The position numbers were made by a program, and so were the translations under genes. Under the pieces are notes generated by a model that did no database searches, had not been told where the DNA came from, and saw nothing but the letters and a program-made list of their open reading frames with translations. Source: Holothuria scabra (Eukaryota; Echinodermata; Holothuroidea; Aspidochirotida; Holothuriidae). Taken from it: DNA of 64,000 nucleotides. Shown here in pieces: positions 57,701-64,000 of this stretch; the first letter of the stretch is position 1, and each line of letters begins with the position of its first letter. The stretch is from positions 36,087,884 to 36,151,883 of the forward strand of contig CM074200.1 of NCBI GenBank assembly GCA_037179385.1, given 5' to 3'.

Positions 57701-59592
57701 ATAATTACTTACTACATCGCAAAAACAACATAAAACCAAATAATGTTAGAACAATTTATTTTGTAGTATAACTCCTAGGGTTAGTGCAGTTACATAACTT
57801 CTAGGGGATGGGGCAGTGATTTTATAATTAATATATGATACTCATGTCTTTCATGGTATTGTTAACAGAGATGCCACTTTTGGAATCTTAGTTTGAAATT
57901 GGATTTTTCTTTTGGAAGGCTTTTCAAAAGGTTAGGTGTTTAGGCCTTTTGAAAACCTTTTTGAGTACCCAATTTTTTTGGTCAAGTTTTTGAAAAATAT
58001 CTCTCCTTTTTTATGATATGAAAGTTGTTTAATTACATAAACCTGTTATGGCTGTATAAGTACCTTTAACAGATGGCACATATGGATAGAATGATCAGGC
58101 ATTGGACAAAAATATACTATGCATGTACTACATGAAACTTGGTGAAAAGCTATTTTTGAAGCCATTTGTGAGAAAGTTAAAGGCAAAGGCCTTTCAGGGA
58201 GCATAGATAACCAATGATTTAATGGTGCGTGAGAGTTGGATGTTTTGCTTTCTTTGTGCAATGTCCAAAATTTGAAAATTGTCTGTATTATAAATCATGG
58301 TGGGGATGTGATCATCTTTCTGGCAGACTGACATCTTTACAAAATCTTCAGACTTTTTTTGAAGGGAGGGGGGCACATAGGGCTAAATATTCATGGAATC
58401 TCTGTATTAGAGTATCATTATGTAGCGAGTCTTACCCTTACTTAGTTAAAACTGCTTCATGGTATTTTAAATGAACTAATCAATGCTATTGTCATACAGT
58501 GTATAATTATTCCTTTTTTATGATATTTTTCTTCATCAGGCCTACATCGATCCCACTGTACAATTGTGTAACAAGTCCAAAGAATCCCTTTAGAGTTGGA
58601 CAGATGGGTAAGATACTGTCCGTTAATATCGGTTTAATATTTCCCTACATGCATCAGAATTATTGCAAGAGTAGGGAGGGGGAGCAAGAGGCAGGTCATC
58701 AGGGCAATTTCATATTTACTGAGTGATACATCTTGAAGTTTTGAATATGTAGTTGCTTCCCTCTGTACTGTGCAGCATAAATCTTAAAAATCTACAACTT
58801 CCTTTGTTGTTATGCAGAGAACATGGTGGACTAAAGGCTAAAACATTGGACCAGTAATCCAAGGGTTGTGCTTTGAATCTTGCCTGATTTATTACATTTT
58901 GTCTTCAGACAAAACACTTTACCTCAATTGCTTCTATCCACCTAGGTTAAATTGGTACCTGCATGGTAACTTGTATAGTGCTGCACAGTATATATGGCCT
59001 CTCCCATGGGTAGATAATGAAGAGTATGAAGAAGTGACATCACTGTTTAGTGTGTCAGAGGGTACAAAAATGAAGGGATGTGCACTATATAGTGTGAGGG
59101 TAATAATTGGTTGTACAGGGCTATTGAATATTTAGTAGATTTTAATGCTACATTGGTGCATTTAGTTATTATCAAATACTATAATTGAATTAAATATTAG
59201 AATTACTGCTATACTGTTACTATTAGTACTATACTTTTGAGTGATGTAATTGAATTGTGTTATTATAAAGTCAAATTGGGAGAGTAAGAATTGGTCATGG
59301 ATATGCACCTAAGTCTAAGTACAGCAAATGTAGAATATCACAAAGCATTAAATGTTAGTTATACAAATTGAAAATTGTAAAAATCCTCAAAAGTTATCCA
59401 GAGACCTGCAGATAGTAATATAAACAAAGTGTAGTCCTAGTTGTGTGGATTTCTAGCTTTGACGAAAATGGAGTGTGTTTGAACATTTTTCAAATCTCTT
59501 TTTCACCTTGTAGCTAGCATCCAAGATATATATCACAAAATACCTCTAGAAAAAGCCCTGAGAAGACCAAGTGCAGCTTTTACCACCAACCA
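48750..59592 (+). CDS. Fatty acyl-CoA reductase, FAR-B (partial, 9 exons in window)
   Basis: Same enzyme family as FAR-A: NADPH-dependent reduction of acyl-CoA to fatty alcohol. Exons: 48750-48956 (ATG at 48762, after acceptor CTCTGCATTTTAG), 51108-51283, 51741-51813, 53400-53506, 55244-55421, 55874-55918, 57220-57338, 58540-58607, 59514-59592. They give about 347 codons in one frame. TGGTGFIG (NADPH) lies at residues 17-24, HVSTAYAHC in exon 4, catalytic YTFTK at about 206-210, and GWIDNLNGPSGLFIA in exon 6. The last exon, ending PLEKALRRPSAAFTTNQ, enters the FAR_C domain. The C-terminal third and membrane segment are not in the window before 60 kb; the LINE at 60918-64000 probably sits in the next intron. 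The start is chosen because MNIPVADYYAGK has the usual short FAR lead. A 5' UTR intron is implied by the acceptor 12 bases before the ATG. Confidence 0.95.
48957..51107. other. FAR-B intron 1
   Basis: Contains the MITE at 50713-50896. No other exon-like or repeat structure was identified. Confidence 0.6.
50713..50896. mobile_element. CAGGGAATAATTTA MITE, copy 3
   Basis: Begins CAGGGAATGATGTAG and ends GGATAAATTATTCCCTG; 184 bp. The right third (GCGATGCGATACTGGATAAA) is nearly identical to copy 2. No TSD is visible. Confidence 0.85.
51814..53399. other. FAR-B intron 3
   Basis: AT-rich intron with a C run at 53219-53232 and no repeat that I could define. Confidence 0.55.
53507..55243. other. 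FAR-B intron 4
   Basis: Holds a tRNA-like SINE head at about 54150-54225 (GGTTGGAGTACCCACC, then CAAGGCTCAAATCTTGG as B box) and the hAT-type MITE at 54780-55114. Short CAGCTNAGCTGCAG blocks recur on both sides of the MITE. Confidence 0.55.
54780..55114. mobile_element. hAT-type MITE, copy 1, 8-bp TSD
   Basis: A 335-bp unit with ends CAGGGATTCCGCCAGAAAC and the inverse of CAGGGTTTCCATCAGAGG, flanked by the perfect duplication GCAACAAA (54772-54779, 55115-55122). It has G runs near both ends. A second copy is at 56591-56910. Confidence 0.92.
55919..57219. other. FAR-B intron 6
   Basis: Contains the second hAT-type MITE (56591-56910). The remainder shows nothing recognisable. Confidence 0.55.
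56591..56910. mobile_element. hAT-type MITE, copy 2
   Basis: Same orientation and order as 54780-55114 (GATTTATTACTGCTAAACCC, CCTGTAAGGTGCAATT, GGGATTTTACCCACCT), ending CTCTGGCAGAAACACTG. More decayed, and no convincing TSD. Confidence 0.85.
57339..58539. other. FAR-B intron 7
   Basis: No repeat or extra exon recognised. Confidence 0.5.
58811..58995 (+). mobile_element. Second tRNA-derived SINE family
   Basis: A tRNA-like head (CATGGTGGACTAAAGGCTAA, then GGTTGTGCTTTGAATCTTGC as B box) is followed by CAGACAAAACACTTTACCTC, AATTGCTTCTATCCACC and GGTACCTGCATGGTAACTTG. This body differs from the 60.3 kb SINE and resembles SINE bodies I recall from echinoderms. It lies in a FAR-B intron. Confidence 0.6.
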
Positions 59593-60261
59593 GTGAGTAT
59601 TACTTCAAACAACTCCAACCCAAACATTAATGCCTAGGGATTTTTCCTCTTGCAAAGACAACTAATACAAATCACTTGGTGTGGGAATATCATGTTTAGG
59701 AGTTGTCCAAGGTGAACACATGCTCCTGCAAACTGCATGGGGAGAGTTGGGGGTGGGGTTGGCTATTTTTGGGTGTCCTGTTACTAGTATTATACTCATC
59801 TTCACTCCTGTAATAGTAAAGTATTAATGATGCTCTAGACAGGCACAGTTGTGGAAGATAATTATCTAAGGTGCTGGATATGGGATCCAAGAATGAATGG
59901 TTGGATTCAATCTAGTCCTCTGTAATGTGTGTATTTGTATTTAATTACCTCCCTACAAACAGAAAGTAAATGAGAAATGTAGAAAGTAAATGAGAATGTG
60001 ATTAAACGTTTTACCGTTGGCCAGGAGTAATGTGCAGGTCACCTTCAATACTGCATGCATTAAAAGTTTTTTAGTATAAGTCTGTATTTTGCATGAAGCC
60101 AAGGGAACTGTAGATCTTACAATAGGTCGTTACATGGCTAGATAGGAGCCTTTGTCTTTGGGTGGAAAGAAAGGGTATCCCTGGTATATTGTTACCTGTC
60201 ACACATACATTATTTTAGAAGGGTTGGGAAAAAACTGAGGTGGTTCTTCATGGGCCTGATG

Positions 60262-60512
60262 AAGAGGACTGACTGCAATGGTCAAGTGATTAGAGCATCA
60301 GACTTGCAGTCGGAAGGTTGGGAGTTCAAGTCCCGGCTGGGTCATACCCAAGACTTTAGAAACAGAATCTACTGCCATTGTGCTTGGGGCTCAGCATAGA
60401 CATTGGAGTTGGGAAAACAAGCCAGTGAGCCGCAATTAGAAGGAAGGCTGTGTCCGGCTTGACTTGAACCAGATTGGTCCAAAACTGTGTGGTAAAACTC
60501 CCATCTAACTTA
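60262..60512 (+). mobile_element. tRNA-derived SINE, copy 4 (best preserved)
   Basis: The tRNA-like head at 60274-60345 has an A-box-like TGGTCAAGTGATTAGAGC and B box GGAGTTCAAGTCC (60321-60333). The body has CTGCCATTGTGCTTGGGGCT, GGGAAAACAAGCCAGTGAGC and GTGTCCGGCTTGACTTGAAC, and the tail reads CCCATCTAACTTAACTAAC. It serves as reference for copies 1-3. Confidence 0.82.
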
Positions 60513-61031
60513 ACTAACTACCAGATAAAGTGGGTTTTGATGTCAGTTGGGAGGGTTGCTGTTGTATTATTATGTTTGTTTGCTCTTGTTGATTTCCAGG
60601 GGTTCACTCTAATAGATAAGCCCTCTGGGTTTCCCTTCACAATCTTTTCATCTTTTACATTCATGCCATGCGGGAACTCTGCACAAATGCACACACAAGT
60701 GGTAATTCCGTAGCCTATGTTTTGCCAAAAATCCCTTCAAAGGAGGTCAAAACCCATTCCTGATAAAACACCACAAAGACCCATAAAACTCATGCTGGAT
60801 TTAATATTCAGCTTAAACCATAAAACTGTTTAGAAGTGGGTCAGAGGCCTCTATCAAAGGAGTATATATTGAATGCTCTGTTTTTGCATAAACCTCTAAA
60901 CATGTAACATTTAACATAACATAACATAACAGGTTGAAGGGCAAAGGAGGGCCAAGGCCCCATAAGATGCCCTGAAGACCAAGCCCTAATCAAAAGTCAA
61001 ACCACCAAAGCTTGACTACAGCCCCAAACAA

Positions 61032-62333
61032 TCAGATTCTACCACAGCCATGGAAAAACCTGTCAATGTTAACCTTAAAGCAGTGAACTGAGGGGGAGTT
61101 AACTACCCAATCTGGTAGACAATTCCACTCGTTGACAACTCTATGGGAGAAACTAAACTTCCTAATGTCAAGCCTTGCAAAAGGCTTTTCAAGCTTTTTA
61201 CAATGCCCACGCACCCGAGAATTACCTTGAACCCTTAAATAACTACAAGTCAGCAGGGGATTTCTTTCACAAAGGAACTTGAAAACCTGGAGCATGTCTC
61301 CCCTTATCCTTCTCAGCTCCAAGGTGGTAAGCCCAAGATGTTTAAGCCTAGCATGATAGGGCAAATTTCTCACCTCAGGAATGAGGCGAGTGGCTCTCCT
61401 CTGAACCTGCTCTAAAACAAACTTGTCCTTTTCATAGAAGGGACTCCAAGCCTGAGCTGCATAGTCAAGATGGGGTCTTACCAACTGCTTATACAAATTA
61501 AGTACAATATCCTTACTAAAATTGATGAAATTCCTCTTGATCAATCCAAGCACTCTATTAGCCTTTACAGCAGTGGCTGCACACTGCTTTGATGACTTTA
61601 AGTCCCCAGTAATTACAACACCCAGATCTTTCTCAGAGGTGACATTACTTAAAACACAACCATTCATGTTATAATCATAGCTAAAACTTTTGGGACCAAA
61701 ATGAAGGACCTTACACTTATCTGCATTAAAAGACATTTGCCAGGTCTGAGACCAAGAAAATAACCTATCCAGATCTTTCTGCAGCAGTAAGGCATCATCC
61801 AAAATGCTAATTTTCCTATAAAGCTTAGTATCATCTGCAAACTTACTTATACGAGATGTAAGAGAACTATCAATATCATTGATGAAAATTAAGAAAAGAA
61901 GTGGGCCAAGGACAGAACCCTGTGGTACTCCACTTGTGACTTCTTTCCAAGAGGAGAAGTTACCATTGACAGCAACTCTCTGAGATCTACCATGAAGCCA
62001 CGAATTTATCCAATCAGCACAATTGCCCGGAACCCCTAACCTATGCAGTTTAACCATTAGCCTACCTAATGGAACTTTATCAAAAGCCTTTGAAAAGTCA
62101 AGGTAAATGACATCAACGCCATACCCAGAATCAAGAGATGAAGAGACATCTTCAAGAAAGCTCAGTAAGTTAGTAACACAAGATCTGCTTGGCAGGAAAC
62201 CATGCTGTGACAGATTAAGTAACTCATTATCTAAAAGATACTTAAGTAAACTATCCTTAATCAAAGATTCCATAACTTTGCACACAACACTGGTTAAACT
62301 GACAGGCCTGTAATTGCAAGGATTACTTGATCC
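61032..62333 (-). pseudogene. LINE ORF2, 3' part: reverse transcriptase and C-terminal domain
   Basis: Continues ORF2 in a shifted frame (CNYRPVSLTSVVCKVMESL). Reverse transcriptase motifs: GFLPSRSCVTNLL, VIYLDFSKAFDKV (catalytic Asp), TSGVPQGSVLGPLLFLIFI, and catalytic FADDTKL. The C-terminal domain ends FSFSHRVVNEWNCLPDW. Stop at 61032. The frame is intact from 62333 onward; only the junction with the 5' part is broken. Confidence 0.94.
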
Positions 62334-63949
62334 CCCTTCTTAAAAATTGGAGTAACATTTGCTACCCGCCAGTCAGTAGGAACAAAACTCGAATCCAGAC
62401 ACTTCTGAAAAATGATGGAAAGAGGAACTGACAAAATCTCGGAGCATTCACGTAAAATGGCTGGGTGGACCCCATCTGGCCCAGGGGCCTTACTAGCTTT
62501 CAAACTCTTTAACTTTTTACAAACTTGTTCCTCTGAGAAAATGACATAACTGATTGAAGAAGAGACATCAGAACCATTACATGTCCCCAACAAAGATGAT
62601 TCCTCGGTAAAAACAGATACAACATAGTCATTTAACAAATTAGCCATATCCTGATGGTTACTAACCAAAGTATTATCATCACCTTTGAGAGGCCCCACAC
62701 CCTCCTTAAGCTTCTGCTTAGACCTCACATAGGCATGAAAAGTTTTGGGGTTTATCTTAACCTCCTTGGCCAACTGCTTTTCAAACCTAGTTTTAGTTCC
62801 ATTTACCAAATTTTTAACTAAGAATTCATGCTTCTTGTAAGCTGCTAAGTTTTCTGGACTTTTACTGGCCCTATAGCGATGCCAACACTTACGTTTCTTC
62901 CTAGTTGCTCTAAGAACTTCTCTAGAAATCCAAATTGGCCTATTTTTAACCACAGCTTTCTTAAGTGGGATACACAACTTTGTTGTGTCAGAAACAACAT
63001 CCCGGAAAACACCCCATGCCTCAGCAGGACCCAAGTGAGACAAACGGGCCGCCCAATCTATGGTTAAAAGCTCCTTAGCACGAGTAAAGTTAGCCTTGCT
63101 GAAATCAAGAATTCTTTTGTCACTACTAGCATGATTGCTGAAACAATGAAACTCAAAACAAATAAGGTCATGGTCACTGGACCCTATCTTACCACCATTA
63201 GCTACATTTCTAACCATGTTCTCATCTGCACTTAACACCAAATCAAGACAATTATCCTCACGAGTGGGAAACAGAACATGCTGGGTAAAGAAACCATCAG
63301 TCACAACCTCAAGAAAATCCCTCCCATGTAACCCACTAGTACAGGAATGCCAATCGATATCTGGAAAGTTAAAGTCCCCAAACACAACAGCCTTTTTGGA
63401 AGAAATTTTTCTAAAAATTTGGAACAAACTCTGATTATTCTCAGCGCAAGAATTTGGTGAACGGTAAACAATACCGACAAGCAAGGGGGTGCCATAATCA
63501 TTGCTACAGCTAAGTTCACACCACAAGCAGTTAGAGAACCCACAGGAAAACTTGGTTGTGACTTCAACACAATTTAAACTATCCTTGACAAACAATAAAA
63601 CCCCTCCACCCCTACCACCCACAGTATCAATCCTATCTTGCCTGAAAATTTTGTACCCGGGAACCTGAATTTCAGAGTTGCTTACCCTACTATGGAGCCA
63701 TGATTCAGTAGCTCCAACAATGTCTGGATTGTCAATGGAAATCTGTGCAAGGAATTCATCGAACTTGTTAAGAATGCTCCGTACATTAGCAAACACAACT
63801 TTGATCCCAGAAACTGCCCTGTCAGTTGAGATATGGTTAAAACCTCTGTGAGCTTGAATAGGACCCTCAACACAACCAACATCAGAGATACTCCTAGCAC
63901 CATAATCCCTCGCCCCTGAAACTAGTTTGACAACTGGGATTCCACAGCC
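62294..63949 (-). pseudogene. LINE ORF2, 5' part: AP endonuclease and RT N-terminal region
   Basis: Open from about 63949 (after an in-frame TAG at 63950-63952). It encodes an apurinic endonuclease: ANVRSI (Asn), GATESWL (Glu), GDFNFPDIDW (Asp/Asn) and the SDHDLI Asp-His pair. This nicks the target DNA. The RT start follows (APGPDGVHP, WRVANVTPIFKKGDQ). The frame stops at 62294 after a one-base shift near 62335. In-frame start codons are unclear, so initiation may be by overlap with ORF1. Confidence 0.93.
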
Positions 63950-64000
63950 CTAGTAACCATCCTTCCCAATTCATTGGCCCCAACGCCTGACAAATGCAGT
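63922..64000 (-). CDS. LINE ORF1, C-terminal end (partial)
   Basis: At the right edge the minus strand reads LHLSGVGANELGRMVTRAVE and ends in TAG (63922-63924). An LHLSxxG motif followed by a short helix is the end of the SGNH/GDSL esterase domain found in ORF1 of CR1-group LINEs. Only 25 codons are in the window. It overlaps the start of the open ORF2 frame. Confidence 0.6.
   Translation of the reverse strand, partial: LHLSGVGANELGRMVTRAVESQLSN

Larger units (their letters stand above)
60918..64000 (-). mobile_element. CR1-like LINE, 3' 3.1 kb (5' end off window)
   Basis: Minus-strand non-LTR retrotransposon. From right to left: end of ORF1, ORF2 with AP endonuclease and reverse transcriptase, a short 3' UTR, and a (TTATG)n tail (60919-60942 as CATAA units). 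ORF1 and ORF2 overlap by about 27 bp. It probably lies in the FAR-B intron after exon 59514-59592, antisense to the gene. The terminal microsatellite tail, no poly(A), and endonuclease plus RT order fit the CR1/L2/Rex1 group. Confidence 0.93.

Noticed and set aside
60274..60345. Functional tRNA gene
   Set aside because: It has an A/B-box-like pattern, but no proper cloverleaf was found and it is joined to a repeated SINE body present at three other sites.

Overview
This is a window of an animal nuclear genome: intron-rich genes with GT-AG splice sites, low GC, and dense interspersed repeats. The mix (two metazoan-type fatty acyl-CoA reductase genes, a short-LTR Ty3/gypsy element of the Mag/SURL kind, CR1-like LINEs, tRNA-derived SINEs, many inverted-repeat MITEs, and frequent AGGCCT/CCTAGG palindromes) suggests an invertebrate deuterostome. 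An echinoderm such as a sea cucumber is my best guess; this is inference, not proof.

Host genes. Two fatty acyl-CoA reductase (FAR) genes sit head to head about 40 kb apart. FAR-A runs on the minus strand (848-8779, C-terminal part off the left edge). FAR-B runs on the plus strand (48750-59592, C-terminal part off the right side). Five consecutive internal exons have identical lengths in both genes (176, 73, 107, 178 and 45 bp) with identical phases, so they are an inverted duplicate pair. Both keep the Rossmann TGGTGF(V/I)G motif and the catalytic YTFTK. FAR-A has no methionine in its Rossmann exon and appears to gain a Ser-rich N-terminal extension from an exon 3.5 kb upstream. A third gene-like trace at 13.35 kb has one stop codon.

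The 40 kb between the genes is almost entirely mobile DNA. 9.4-12.5 kb: a long (TTC)n tract, a 1 kb repeat, and a foldback pair. 13-22 kb: a broken ORF, a LINE tail, TTAA-flanked MITEs, mariner-like elements ending CAGTGGCG, and an inverted second copy of the 1 kb repeat. 22.98-24.2 kb: a composite inverted-repeat element. 24406-29149: a complete Ty3/gypsy element with identical 131-bp LTRs and a GGAGG target duplication, but with several reading-frame breaks. 31.4-34.7 kb: a 5-bp-TSD MITE, a 1.6 kb hAT-like element with 8-bp TSD, and a G-rich-ended element. 35.9-40.3 kb: a three-level nest in which a CR1-like LINE is split by a hAT-like element, itself split by a second hAT-like element that carries about 14 copies of a 145-bp satellite. 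Eleven satellite units contain a perfect AGGTCAAAGGTCA nuclear-receptor DR1 motif. 42.8-44.1 kb: an old degenerate satellite interrupted by a MITE.

Within and after FAR-B the introns hold more hAT-type MITEs and SINEs. The right end (60918-64000) is a nearly intact CR1-like LINE on the minus strand, lying in what is probably a FAR-B intron. The most interesting signal is the nested, DR1-bearing satellite about 10-12 kb upstream of a lipid-metabolism gene.
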